Program-made: the position numbers and the translations under genes
Assembly: GCF_033473495.1 (NCBI RefSeq)
Contig: NC_088937.1
Span: forward strand, 682,001-746,000
Source: Cercospora beticola
Lineage: Eukaryota; Ascomycota; Dothideomycetes; Mycosphaerellales; Mycosphaerellaceae
Direction of reading: 5' to 3'
Length of the DNA: 64,000 bases
The notes under the pieces: model-generated
What the model saw: only the letters and a program-made list of their open reading frames with translations
The model's database searches: none
What the model was told of the DNA's origin: nothing
In this document: positions 33,872 through 44,400 of the stretch, in pieces
How the letters are laid out: every line of letters begins with the position of its first letter
How positions within the stretch are numbered: the first letter of the stretch is position 1

Positions 33872-34531
33872 CTACCAACGCCTAAAGGTACGAGACGTCA
33901 CTGGAACCGCAGAAGGGTGATGGTGAGACTGCCCCAGCGCCCACTGCAAACTGCCCAGGCTCAGCTCCTCATTGAAGCTCACCATACCAGCTCTCTTGAA
34001 CCGCCCGGCCTTCGCCTCGCGCTCTATGACTTCTCTCGTATTGTCTTTCTTCTCGCCTCTGCACAAGTGGTACATGGCAAAGACCGGTAGACCGAATTTT
34101 CGCGTGTTGAAAAGTGAGCCGAGATGGTAGGGCTTGAGGGTCTTCCATTTGTTGAACAAGGCGTCGTATTCCTCGAAGAACATGATCTCGGTGAACAAGA
34201 TGGACTCGATCTCGAGTTTCATTTGGCGGCAAGTGTTCAGAAACTGCGGTGGTGTGATGGTGAGGGTTCTTTTTAACGGTTGAAAGCAATCGGTCCAGGC
34301 CACACAATCGCGCGTCTTGTCCGTCCTGAGATGTCCTTTCTTGGCTACTTGGTCTTTGATGTCCTCGATAAGCGCCATGTACCAGATGCGGTTGCGTAGC
34401 TCGGCAGGAAGGCGAAGAAGTGATTGTTTGGAATTCTTCAGTGACGACAGGCGGAGTTCAAGGGATTCGAGTTCGGTGATAGTCAGGCCAGCTGCGGCAG
34501 CGATTGCCTGTGCGACTCCTGAACTGTTCAT
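33872..34531 (-). CDS. F-box/2EXR-like protein, paralogue 4
   Basis: Single exon, 219 residues. An N-terminal helix (GLTITELESLELRLSSLKNS) precedes the box QSLLRLPAELRNRIWYMALI. Conserved blocks follow: ITPPQFLNTCRQMKLEIESI, FTEIMFFEEYDALFNKWKTL, PYHLGSLFNTRKFGLPVFAM and FNEELSLGSLQWALGQSH. It is the closest relative of paralogue 3 in this window; the two are adjacent and on the same strand, which points to tandem duplication. No catalytic motif seen; function unknown. Confidence 0.8.
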   Translation of the reverse strand: MNSSGVAQAIAAAAGLTITELESLELRLSSLKNSKQSLLRLPAELRNRIWYMALIEDIKDQVAKKGHLRTDKTRDCVAWTDCFQPLKRTLTITPPQFLNTCRQMKLEIESILFTEIMFFEEYDALFNKWKTLKPYHLGSLFNTRKFGLPVFAMYHLCRGEKKDNTREVIEREAKAGRFKRAGMVSFNEELSLGSLQWALGQSHHHPSAVPVTSRTFRRW

Positions 34532-35076
34532 GCTAGCCTGTCAACTAGTCAGCGGGTTTGAACAGGCTACGGCGCTGTGATCATACCGACTTGAGGAGCT
34601 CGTCGATAGCGGCTACTCTGTAAGTACAGTTGGCTGTAGGAGGAGTAGTGAGTTTCAAGCTTATAAGAGTAGCAAGACTCTGGTCAGTCTTATAGTAGTG
34701 ACGCCCCAAGAGCCAAGCCTGCATTCACCTCTCTGCTGGGCATCATTCACCGTGCTCATTCACTCCGAAATCAATGCCGATACCGAAGAGCCCGTAAGCA
34801 GTATGGTTTGGGGCATACGAACAAGGTCATCGCGCTGCTGAGTACTGAGTTGCTCGTGTATACATTGGATTTGTTCAGCGTATAGAAAGTGTATTGTTTT
34901 CTGCTTGAAGCAGTCGCAGCATCTCCTGTCTTTCTCTGATTACTGCTCGTAGAAATCAATCTCGGCTTGTGTCGAGGTCTCCGTTGGGTGGCAAGCCATG
35001 ACCATGTGTCGTAGAAAGCAATGCCTTAACTGTCCAGGCCCGTCAATAGCCTAAAGTTGTGGCGAGAGCTCTATCG
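34532..35076. promoter_or_regulatory. Upstream region of paralogue 4
   Basis: 545 bases with the promoter of paralogue 4 and the 3' end of paralogue 5. It includes the shorter CATTCAC block at 34717-34766. Confidence 0.45.
34717..34766. repeat. CATTCAC block related to 33489-33585
   Basis: GCCTGCATTCAC, then TCATTCAC and TCATTCAC, with the same spacing as in the block upstream of paralogue 3. Its position relative to paralogue 4 is comparable, so the promoter was probably duplicated with the gene. Confidence 0.6.
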
Positions 35077-35850
35077 TCATACCAAGAACATGTCGTTGCG
35101 AATTGGTGTTCCTGTGGATGCTGCTTCCGTCACAAGGTACGGGTTTCCAATCGACCACCCCAAGTTCTCCAACTTGAGCTCCTCCGCAAAGCGAACTCTG
35201 CCGCCTCTTCTCGCTGGTGGGTACCGTCGTGGATCGAAAGTCCGGGTAGTTCCAAAGCCCACGACTACCAATGTCTTGATGTCATTCGCGCGATATTCCT
35301 TGCGGAGTTTGAGCAATGGCACGCCATGCTTGCGGATGTTGAATAGGCCTCCCATCTGGTAAGGCAGCAGTTGTTTCCATGTCCGAAACAAATGGTCATA
35401 TTCGTCCCATATCATAACCTCGTTATACAAGATAGATTCGACTTCAGTCTTCATCTGTCGGGTCGTGTTGTGAAACGTGGGCAAGGCGATGATTTTTATT
35501 TCTCGTTGGAACATCATGTCTTTGAAAATGTTGCCAACGTGATCATCACCGAAGGCACGACGATCAGCGACCTCGCGAAGGATGGCAGCTGTGCTTGTGC
35601 CGGTTGTCAAGGCCTTCTCTTTTCTCTCCTGTGCTATTGACACGGCTTCGTCCCTAAATGTCTCATGTTGAGATCGAATGTCTTCGATCAGAGCCATCCG
35701 CCAGATGCGGTTACGTAGCTCTCCAGGGAGACGAAAGAGCGGAGTCTTGGAGTTCCGGATCTCGATTAGGCGGCACGAGGCAGTCTCCAGTTCGCTGAGA
35801 CTGAGAGCGTCGGCAGAGGCGAGCAGCTGAGCGATGAAGTCGGCGGCCAT
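35077..35850 (-). CDS. F-box/2EXR-like protein, paralogue 5
   Basis: Single exon, 257 residues. The N-terminal helix DALSLSELETASCRLIEIRN matches the start of paralogue 4, followed by TPLFRLPGELRNRIWRMALI. A 60-residue insertion (ERKEKALTTGTSTAAILREV and onwards) separates the box from TTRQMKTEVESILYNEVMIW. Then come DEYDHLFRTWKQLLPYQMGG, LFNIRKHGVPLLKL and a C-terminal RFAEELKLENLGWSIGNPY. The shared order of blocks shows common ancestry with paralogues 3 and 4. Function unknown. Confidence 0.8.
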   Translation of the reverse strand: MAADFIAQLLASADALSLSELETASCRLIEIRNSKTPLFRLPGELRNRIWRMALIEDIRSQHETFRDEAVSIAQERKEKALTTGTSTAAILREVADRRAFGDDHVGNIFKDMMFQREIKIIALPTFHNTTRQMKTEVESILYNEVMIWDEYDHLFRTWKQLLPYQMGGLFNIRKHGVPLLKLRKEYRANDIKTLVVVGFGTTRTFDPRRYPPARRGGRVRFAEELKLENLGWSIGNPYLVTEAASTGTPIRNDMFLV

Positions 35851-36562
35851 GGCTGTTTAATGTCATCAGCGAGTGCAAGAGGACGAAAGCAATCAACGTC
35901 TTACCTGCCGTCGCATGTGCTTGACTGGCAGACTTCGCAAGGACTTGGTAGAGTTGAGTGTATAGCAGTTGCCGCTGGCGCAAATGGTTTCGGCAAGCTT
36001 CAGTTTCTGCAGCTAGCATTTTAGCGTGACAATCACATGCAAGCACGCAGCCGCGCTCCACATTCTCACTTCTCGCTTCACATTGCACATCAGTTGAAAG
36101 TATATGGCTACATCGATGCACAAGCTCGAAAAGGGGTAGTCTCTTTGCCCGTGCGGAGAAGTGACATTCCCACTGGCACGAGAACACTCTCATCGCAGTT
36201 CTAGAAGGAACCATCGACTCTGACTACGCTCTGGAGCAGATACGGACGCCGGAATACTTAATGCCGCAACAAAGACGCGTTTGACCTTTGCAGCTTGCTT
36301 GATTGAAACCGACGGTGACTGAAGCAGTGAACAGGAGCAAGTACAAAGATGTCGAATCCCTGACTCCGGCCGCAACGACAATATACGGCGCCCAATGTCC
36401 TGCCGCGGTAGACACCGCTGCCTCCATTCGCGACTGCAACTGGGAAACTAAGAACATCGAACAGACGCGTTGCGCCTAACACATTGCTCCTTCCCAGTTT
36501 CAACATTCCCTCAAGAACGTCCCAAGGAGACAGAGGCGCTACCCAGCCCGCACCGTCATACT
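35851..36562. other. Intergenic
   Basis: Upstream of paralogue 5 and 3' of the small secreted protein. A 167-codon minus-strand frame overlaps the start of paralogue 5 and has no recognisable features. Nothing else supported. Confidence 0.5.
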
Positions 36563-36953
36563 TCAAGCATGCGGATGCTTCACTGCCTTCTTCCCAGCAG
36601 CTGAAGGAGACATCCCTCCATCGCAGGTCGAACCTTTCTCGATTGTGCCATGACCCAAGCAACACCGATCACCTCCAGCCAATTTATCCAGCCATGCCCT
36701 GTAACCTTTATCAGCGAACTGCGCATAGCAAAAAGCAGGAAAAAAACTGCACTCACATGTCATTGGCGGTGCCAGTACCACCGCAATAAGCGTAATTCAC
36801 ATCCTCGCAGAATCGTTGATTCTGGTCCCAATCGCATTTGAAAACTCCGTCCGCGCACCATTTCGTGGGCGGTTTAGAGGGATCTGGGTAGCAGTCGAAG
36901 GCCAAGGATGAGGCGAGGAGGAGACTGAGGGAGGAAATGATTGAGGACTTCAT
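36563..36953 (-). CDS. Small secreted eight-cysteine protein (effector candidate)
   Basis: Two exons, 36953-36757 and 36698-36563, with a 58-base phase-2 intron (GTGAGT...TTACAG), give 110 residues. The start ATG begins a clear signal peptide (MKSSIISSLSLLLASSLAF), with likely cleavage just before DCYPD. The mature part of about 91 residues has eight cysteines at 21, 33, 40, 49, 57, 78, 79 and 91, enough for four disulphides. It contains Trp-rich stretches (TKWCADGVFKCDWD) and a basic tail. No known domain. Small size, signal peptide, even cysteine number and a location among fast-diverging paralogues are the usual marks of apoplastic fungal effectors, but antimicrobial or wall-binding roles are also possible. 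Confidence 0.72.
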
Positions 36954-37536
36954 ATTTGTGTTGGTACGGTGCTTATTTGGATTTGTGGCTTGGAAATAAT
37001 GATGATTCGAGTGGTAGTGGTCGCCGAGTCGCTGTCTTGTTGCATCTCTGGTATGATTGGAGCAGTTGTTATATAGATATTGAGACGGAAGACTGGCTTG
37101 AGTGTCGCCGTTCTGCTTCTGGCTAACCGCTCGACGCTCATGGCCCACTGAGTCGGATACATTCGTATTTGCGCGCTAAAATGGCGCTGAGCGTCGGATC
37201 CATCGTACTCTGTCCTGTCGGTCGCTTGTCTGCGGGGTGCTTTGACGAGGAAGAAGTGAGTTGAGCACAGCGGTAGCCAGACTCTGTGCAACTATTATTA
37301 CCCGAGGCACCGGATAGCAGTGTATACTCTAGAACGTAGAATGGAAGTCCCTGCTGAGACAATCAGTTGACAAACTAACAAGACCGCCTGACAGTAATCA
37401 AATTATATAAGCATGCAAAGGCTATTACAGTAAGATTTAGCCTTTCCGCTTGAACAGCTAGGGCTCACATACATCTCAACCTAGGCAGCTTAGTCCAAAC
37501 CACGTCAACCCATACTGCGCAAAAACCTAACCACAA
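36954..37536. other. Upstream region of the small secreted protein
   Basis: 583 bases with the promoter of the secreted protein and the 3' end of paralogue 6. No motif recognised with confidence. Confidence 0.5.
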
Positions 37537-38286
37537 TCATACGCAACCAAGATCCCAAATTGGTACAACGCTTGGCATGTCGACACAACACCACCTGCCA
37601 TTCACCCTCTCCACCCAAACCACAGCCTCCCATCCCAACTCCTTCGAAAAGCTAACCCGTCCAATCCTCTGCCTCCTCCTCCTAGTCCGAACATCATGCA
37701 GCGCAAACATTTCGATTCTCGTTCTCGAAGCAGTCGACGGGTCATCCGGTTCCGGCAAATACACATGCACCGCTGACCTCCCGTCCCATCTTTTCAAGTG
37801 CAAAAGTGTAGTCAAGAACTCGCCGTTATGTGATGTCCACTCCTCCCAGTTGTGAGAGTACTCTTCCCAGCGCATGAGATTGTACCAGATAGATCCGCAT
37901 TCCGTTCGCATGAGGTTGCAAGTGGTGAGGAGATTTTTGGGGTAAAGTGCTGGAAGGAGGGAGATGGATTCGGATCTTTCGGGTCTTCGTGAAAATACGA
38001 GTGAAGATTCGATGGTGACCCAGCTGGGACGTGGTAAGGAAGCGCGACTTGGACTGCTATTCGTTGAAGTGTAGTCGGTAAGCTCGACCCATTCGGCTTC
38101 GTCATGCTTCCTGTTGCGCAGAAGCTTGTCGTGGTTATCTTGCATCGTCTGCACGATGGCGTATTGCCATATCATGTCTCGGATTTCGCGTGGGAGAGCG
38201 AGGAGCGGACAGTCTCTATTCGCTACTGAGGCCGCGACCGCGTAGTCTCGCCAGAGGTAGTTGATCCTTGCGCTGAGTCTGTCCAT
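37537..38286 (-). CDS. F-box/2EXR-like protein, paralogue 6
   Basis: Single exon, 249 residues from the ATG reading MDRLSARINY; an in-frame ATG at 38427 would add 47 residues of non-conserved sequence. The box is diverged but clear: CPLLALPREIRDMIWQYAIV. The block LLTTCNLMRTECGSIWYNLM RWEEY corresponds to CRQMKLETESILYSEI...EEYD in paralogue 3. The C-terminal RVSFSKELGWEAVVWVERVN corresponds to FAEELGLESLEWSLG. It is the most diverged member of this block. Function unknown. Confidence 0.75.
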   Translation of the reverse strand: MDRLSARINYLWRDYAVAASVANRDCPLLALPREIRDMIWQYAIVQTMQDNHDKLLRNRKHDEAEWVELTDYTSTNSSPSRASLPRPSWVTIESSLVFSRRPERSESISLLPALYPKNLLTTCNLMRTECGSIWYNLMRWEEYSHNWEEWTSHNGEFLTTLLHLKRWDGRSAVHVYLPEPDDPSTASRTRIEMFALHDVRTRRRRQRIGRVSFSKELGWEAVVWVERVNGRWCCVDMPSVVPIWDLGCV

Positions 38287-38495
38287 GTTGTATGCGAGGG
38301 CGATTGGACGCTCTGAATCAGTGTCTGCTCGATGGTCTCGTGATGAAGATAGTTTTGAGGTGTGCTGCAGGCTGCGGGTCCAGTGATATAAAATGGTTGC
38401 GGATATCAAGAACTTGGGTCCTGCCAAGCTCTCTGTCCATAACTTACCAATATGCTTTGTTGAGTCACGTTGTGCTTAAGAGTCTCTTCGGCGTA

Positions 38496-38750
38496 TCACA
38501 GCCATCGCGGTACCTTCGCGTCATCATACTTTGCGTCCTTCTCCTTCGCCGCCCGCCAGTAATCCGACTCTTGCTCAGCAGCGCACTGGGCACAGATGTC
38601 GACCGAGCAGCCAGGGCGGTCGCAGACATACCACGAATTGCAGAGCGGCTTTCCGCATTCCCAGCATCCGGACGTCCAGAACCTCTCGGTCTTGTAAAGT
38701 TCGTGTTGGTCGAAGGAGCAGTTGGGTCGAGGGGTTTCCAGGGCCATGGT
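38496..38750 (-). CDS. Small cysteine-rich protein, zinc-finger-like
   Basis: Frame of 84 residues from the ATG reading MALETPRPNCSF. Cysteines are arranged as CWEC, GKPLC, YVCDRPGC and DICAQC, resembling a small treble-clef or ZZ/PHD-like zinc site. No signal peptide is seen, so it is probably intracellular. An in-frame ATG further upstream (MNPAISATRA) would lengthen it by about 20 residues, and the long frame reaches 39089. A donor-like GCGAAG|GTACCG near the end leaves room for a further exon. I do not recognise the family. Confidence 0.5.
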   Translation of the reverse strand, partial: TMALETPRPNCSFDQHELYKTERFWTSGCWECGKPLCNSWYVCDRPGCSVDICAQCAAEQESDYWRAAKEKDAKYDDAKVPRWL

Positions 38751-39638
38751 GCTTCCTTTGGTAAGTTTTAGATTTTGAGCTCGTGTGGCGGATATGGCTG
38801 GATTCATATTTGTACTGGTTGCAGCCTCGCGACATCGATACACAATCTGCAGAGTCTTGTCTGTCCTGGACGCGCTCGGAAGAATCAGCTCTGAAACTAG
38901 ACAACAACAGTTCAAAGCCAGACATGATCTCGAACTTGACTGCTGCAAGACTGTCTCGCGCACAGTGATGCAGAACACCACGACTCCCAGACGAGACGCG
39001 GTTCGTACAAATGCAGCTGCACTCAGCTGCGACACTGCTTCAGCTGCGCACCGAGTGCTTTGTGATCGAAAAGCTGCACGTGACATCACTTGAGACGGCG
39101 TGGCAATGGCGATGAATTTGTCGGCATAGGCACTGCACGAACGTTAGTCATCGAATCTTAGAGGAGGCGACACAAAGGCGATGAACATGACAGGAGAAGA
39201 GAGTCTTTGTGAAAAGGGCATTGGCAAATAGGTGAACACAGGGAGAGAAGCAGTCAGTGGTCGCCCGCGAACCCATTTCATTCTCGAAGCTGTCTGGTTC
39301 TGTTGGTCGCAAATACCCTAGTTAGTTTCTACCTGTCTCTCTTGGGTATGAATGGCCAGCCGGATGGCAATACTTTCGCTCGAGAAATCAGGCACGTCCT
39401 GCGCCGCGTCCTTGTGGCAAGGCTGCGCACGGGGCGCCAGTCGTCGTATTTGGTCAAGTTCCACATCGAAGCATTCCGGAAGAGCTCTTCTCCAGGGGCC
39501 AAAGAGGGAGGGCCGAGAGCTGCAAATGTGACATCCACAGGTGCCGTCTACGTTCTGTCGTGGTCGGTCGTCTAGGTCGTGCTTTTGTGCGCCGGGCTTC
39601 TTCCCAATGCCGGGTATCTCGTAGGTCTCATGCTGGAC
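38751..39638. other. Intergenic
   Basis: Between the small Cys-rich gene and the 3' end of calcineurin B. A 90-codon plus frame at 39303 and its antisense have no recognisable character. Confidence 0.5.
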
Positions 39639-40350
39639 TTAGAATTGGTCTACAGACACGGATCGTCAGTAAGTTTTCCCTATCCTCTTGTCACGACGTA
39701 TACGTACCCAGAGTCATGCTCATCGACACGTCCGTGTTCTCCACCATCTTGGTAAACTCCTCAAAGCTGATCTTCCCGTCTCGGTCCAGATCGGCCTCCA
39801 TAATTGTCTTGTCCACTATTTGCTGCAACTGTTGATCCTTCAAGTTGCTGCCCACCATCATCTTGAGCACAATGAAGAGCTCGCCATTGCTGATGTAGCC
39901 GTCCCTGTCGATATCGTAGACTTTGAAGGCAAACCGCAACTTCTCCTCCTTGTTCCCTTTGCTGCTGAAGGCGCTGAGGCCAGAGACGAACTCCTGGAAA
40001 TCGACGTCGCCGCCTCCGTCTTCGTCGAAGATGGCAATCATTCGTGTCGCAAGAGGGTTCGAGGAGACTTGGGGGAGGGAAAGGAATTCGTCACGCTCGA
40101 TGGTGCCTGAGTTGTCCTAGGCGGAGTCAGAAATTGACACAACGCATTGAGTGCATTTGGCATACCTTGTCCAATTTCATGAAGCGCTTACGCAGTCTGT
40201 CGACTTCGTCCCGGTCGACTATGCGAATGTATAGTCAGCGCCGTGTTCAGCTGGCCTCCATTTGGGCACGGAAATATGCGGCGCGCGGAAAGTCGTACAA
40301 TTCGACCCTTGGACGATGTTCTCCAACATCGCACTGTTTGCGTTGCCCAT
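39639..40350 (-). CDS. cnb1: Calcineurin regulatory subunit B
   Basis: Four exons, 40350-40299, 40218-40166, 40116-39708 and 39649-39639, give 174 residues, the standard length. It starts [17 protein letters not shown] with the myristoylation glycine. EF-hand loops include [38 protein letters not shown] and [13 protein letters not shown], all with acidic ligands intact. The last exon supplies only the final residues, completing SMTLDQF, the usual C-terminus; without it the frame would run on to a false end (GTYTS). With the catalytic subunit it forms the Ca2+/calmodulin-activated phosphatase that dephosphorylates Crz1. Confidence 0.96.
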
Positions 40351-40569
40351 CTTGCCGTCGTTTCGGAGCGGTATTGAGTGGTGGCGGAGGTGTGAATGTA
40401 TGTGCTGTGCAGCGGGGAGTGGAAATGGGGTCCTGAGGCCAGATCGGTCCAAGCTTCGTGCACGATCTAGCCGAGATTAGTGTCATCGAGCATGGGTGTG
40501 TAGGCCGCCAGCAACATCAACATTGACAGCACGTCTGAGCTTGCGGAGACTACTTGACACTATACGACC

Positions 40570-41136
40570 ATGTCTGGCCACTTGGAGGACGCTGCCATAC
40601 AGGCGGCCGAGACGATTCAGACCGCGCACATCAACCACAACCCAACCAGGCACGACCTCGCACCACAAACCTCGGTCGACTCCAAGATCCCCGTCGAGTT
40701 CGATCGCTCTGGTGATGTTGCCTCTGTCGCCGATGACGTTGGCGAGGACGAAGTGCCCTTGAGCATATTGCGCCCACTGCCCGATGAAGAGAGACATGCG
40801 CCGAGACATTTGCAATTGCCCGATCTTCGATTTGAGCAAAGCTATCTAAAGAGCATCGAGAAGGCTGAGGATTGGAGAATGGTGGTATACATCACAATGA
40901 AGGATCAGGTCAGGCGTTCGCATACTGTTGATTGAGAGCGTTGGATTGATCTATATTGCAGGTCCTCATGCCCCTGGTTCAAGGCCTGGCGTGGTCATTG
41001 ATCGTGGCTGGGTATGCTCATCACTTGATTTTGGCGTTGACTGGATGCTAACATTACTAGGTGGCGGCATTGGAACGCTTCTGCCAAGTTCTCTGGTCAG
41101 ACAATCGGCGCTAAGATACGGAGATGGTGGTGGTAA
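40570..41136 (+). CDS. DUF1770-like fungal protein
   Basis: Three exons, 40570-40908, 40962-41011 and 41061-41136, give 154 residues. The N-terminal half is polar; then LPDLRFEQSYLKSIEKAEDW leads into VVYITMKDQVLMPLVQGLAW and a short hydrophobic segment with GWRHWN. This pattern fits the fungal DUF1770 family as I recall it. The stop follows RRWWW. A GTAAGT directly over the stop codon raises the possibility of another exon, but no acceptor I tested keeps a long frame. It starts 219 bases from the calcineurin B start on the opposite strand, so the two share a promoter region. Function unknown. Confidence 0.65.
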
Positions 41137-42890
41137 GTCGCAATGTCTGCTCTCCGACTTGGCCAGCATCTCCCCTTGTGTCTGTTCACGGGCTCGTCTC
41201 GAGGCTGCAGAACGCCTTGTCTTCGACGACTGTTCTGGGAGTGAAGGATCACTCGTATCAGGGAGTATTGTCCGATTTGCCCACGCATCAGGCTAGGGCT
41301 TGGGCCTCGCTGTGGGATAACATCGGTGGCTTTGTGATCGATGGCGGATTCCTTTAGTCACCACATTGCTTTGATCCCATATTTCAGAAACCATGTGTAC
41401 CGCCAACGGAATCCAGCTGACTTAGTCTAGGGGTGTCAACAACTGGAAAATTCCTGAGCACTCCAAGTGGAACCCTCGAAGTGAGCAGCAGTAGACAGTC
41501 CGACAACCGGGGTAGCAACGATCCCAGGCGACGGCTCTCGGACGAGCAAAATATCCCGCAGCGCAGATACGCTGCAGCATATGTTTGCGCCTGCAGCTGG
41601 TCGCGTGCGCCTTCGTAGGTCACAGGCACTCACAGCGAACTACAAGAAGCTTAGCATAGCTGCACGGTCCAAAGCAATGGGATGACTGCCAATCATCGAG
41701 CAGGAGAAATCGCCTGTCGGCATGTCTAGGCCCAACTACGTGGGATTCTTGCACCGGCAACGATCCGTTGCGAACAACGCAGATGGGCCCAGCGCTGGGA
41801 ATCCGACACGAGCCGACCGAAGGCTGGACAGTTCTGGCCTCGGTTTCATGCCCAAATGGAATAAGAGAGCAGAATTTACTCGTGGGACATGCGTGCGTTG
41901 AGCGTGGTCCCGAGCACATGCTGTGCTTCTTTTCTGCCCGTCCTGTAGCTCTGCAGATCTCGGACAGGGCAGAAGCGCTGGAACCGCAACTGCGTGGCAG
42001 CACTGCGGCCGTCACGTATTTGACGCTTAATCTTGCAGCAGATCTGCCAGCTCGAGTAGGAAGCACACGAGAGGTGCAGCGGAATGGCGACCAAACAGAA
42101 GGCTCGGATTGTGAGCACGCCATAGCTCTCTACAGTACCATCACCCAGACAAGCGTGGCGATCACCGAGAAAGACGTACATTCGACCATGCGTTCAAGCT
42201 CCCCGTGCGTCATGCTATATCGATCCCATGCATGTATCGCGACGACATTATTGATATCAGCACCCTACATAGCCATGCCATCAACTACGGGTCTTGGCGC
42301 TGCTCGGTCTCATGAGATGACATGACATGGCCGATGCGAATGGAGTTGGCTCGGCCGATAGCGGGACCCTGCCCCACACTGAGTCCGCACCTTCATCATT
42401 GGGAAGCCGTGAAGCAGTGGGCCATTCTTCGTTTTGGGGACTTGTTGGCGAACTGACTTTGCGCCCTCGACTGCCGGGGGCGCAGGCGCGCGACACAGGA
42501 GGTACAGGAAGCATGGAGGGCGCCAGGGAAGCAGTGCTTCTGGCCATTCACAGGGCAAACGAAAAGACAGATCGTGCAGCAGTGCAGCACGTTCCCTGCG
42601 CGTGTCTCCGTCGTTCCTGGGCGAGGCACCCTCAACCTGTGGGTTGAGCCACGAGGCTAGGTTTACGCTTGGGATGCCGCCGCCCGCCCACCACCCGTCA
42701 CCACCCTTCACTTCGCGCCGATACTCGCTTACTTGTTTGCGAACCCGAACGCAGAATCTGCGCAAAGAACGACTGACGACCTACATTCCACTTACCTTAT
42801 TTAAGTGTTCTGCTGTCACACAGCCACCAACCATCATCCCAATTGGGCATACCGTCGAGTAAAAAGATATCTCACCAGGTCACTACAACC
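41137..42890. other. 1.75 kb region without a supportable gene
   Basis: Overlapping frames on both strands (for example 41768-42325 plus and 41620-42123 minus) show no domains, signal peptide or splice partners. The right end is the promoter of the sulfotransferase-like gene. Confidence 0.5.
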
Positions 42891-44400
42891 ATGTCGAACA
42901 AGCCAGTCTTCGTCGCCACCCATCCACGAGCATGCTCGACGGCGTTCGAGAGGGTATGTCGACACGCAATGCTTGATACGACTCTCGGACCACCCGGACT
43001 GATCATGCAAACAGGTCTTCATGACCCGCCGCAACAGCATCCAGACGATCCATGAACCGTTTGGCGATGCCTTCTACTATGGCCCGGAGAGAATGGGCAC
43101 CAGATTCGAGAACGACGAGGAAGCGCGCAAACAGAGCGGGTTTGCTGAGTCGACGTTCAAGACGATTCTGGACCGCATTGAGCGGGAGTCCGCCGAGGTA
43201 TGTTCGTCTCCTTCACACCGGGCGCGTTCCAGCACGCGCTCTCGTCCCTTGCATTGGCCGACAGGAACTCGACTCCTTCCATTGCCTCGTGTCGCGGGGT
43301 GGAATCGAGGCAATTTTCCAATGGCTTCCGTGCGTCATAATGATGACGGCAAGCGAATTCCTCGGATCCCAGATTGATTGCCATGCCCACAATATCCAGC
43401 ACGGCAAAGCGAAACCGAACGGGAAGGTACTGACTCCATCACAGGGCAAGCGTGTCTTCATCAAAGACATCACCCATTACCTGCTGCCGCCGAATCACCA
43501 GCAAGCCCGTCTTGCACCTTCTCTGCAGACGATCAAGCGCGGCGTCGGCACCAACAACGCTTCCATTAACGGCGGCGTCGGCAGCGACAGAGATGCCGCT
43601 GCCGATACTGATTCGGGGGTTGGTTTCACACCCTCGAACAGCCGCCCGGAGAGTCCCAACTCTCCTTCCAAAGCTGCTCCGTTCCCGTACGAGAACAGCA
43701 AGACCGAGGGCAAGAACCCAACCGTCGTGCCTCGCGAGATCTTGGAGAAGTTCCACTTCACGTTTTTGATTCGCCATCCTCGAAGCGCGATTCCTTCTTA
43801 TTACAGGTGTTGCATTCCACCGCTTGTCGAGAGGACGCAGTTCACTCCTTTCATGCCCGAAGAGGCTGGCTACGACGAGCTGAGACGTCTCTTCGACTAC
43901 CTCAAGGATGAGGGTATCGTCGGTCCCAAGATTGCGGGTCGCGATGGCGAATTGAAGGAAGGTCAGGTCGAGATTTGCGTGATCGATGCCGATGATATGC
44001 TTGATGATCCCGAGGGCATTCTGCGCCAGTACTGCGATTCGATCGGGCTCGATTTTTCGCAGGCAATGTTGCAGTGGGATTCCGAGGAGAGCCATGCTTT
44101 TGCCAAAGAGCAGTTCGAGAAGTGGAATGGCTTCCACGACGATGCAATCAACTCGACTGATTTGAAGCCGCGCGCTCACGTAAGTCTTCGTCCTGTCACT
44201 CTTCGATTAGCGCTGCATACTGATTTATTTTGCAGAAGCATAAACCAAAGAGCGAGGAGCAGCTCTATGCTGAATGGGTCGAGAAATTCGGCCAGGAAGC
44301 CGCCGATCTCATCAAGAAGACCGTCGACGCAAACGTCGCGGACTATGAGTACTTGAAGCAATTCGCCGTCAAGCAGAAGCGCCGCGATTCCATCGCGTGA
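42891..44400 (+). CDS. P-loop sulfotransferase-like protein
   Basis: Four exons, 42891-42953, 43015-43197, 43445-44179 and 44236-44400, give 381 residues. The second intron (247 bases) is long for this genome. The N-terminus PVFVATHPRACSTAFERVF has the 5'-PSB-like loop of sulfotransferases. It continues with GKRVFIKDITHYLLPP and FTFLIRHPRSAIPSYYRC, which matches the 3'-phosphate-binding RxP...S site. A Ser/Pro-rich low-complexity insert of about 60 residues interrupts the fold. Fungal members of this family are poorly characterised; the substrate is unknown and sulfotransfer is inferred from the fold. Confidence 0.75.

Noticed and set aside
39303..39575. Frame of 90 codons beside calcineurin B
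   Set aside because: No homology recognised and an antisense frame of similar quality; most likely intergenic.
41768..42325. Plus-strand frame of 185 codons
   Set aside because: An equally long frame lies on the opposite strand (41620-42123) and neither shows any domain; neither is supported.
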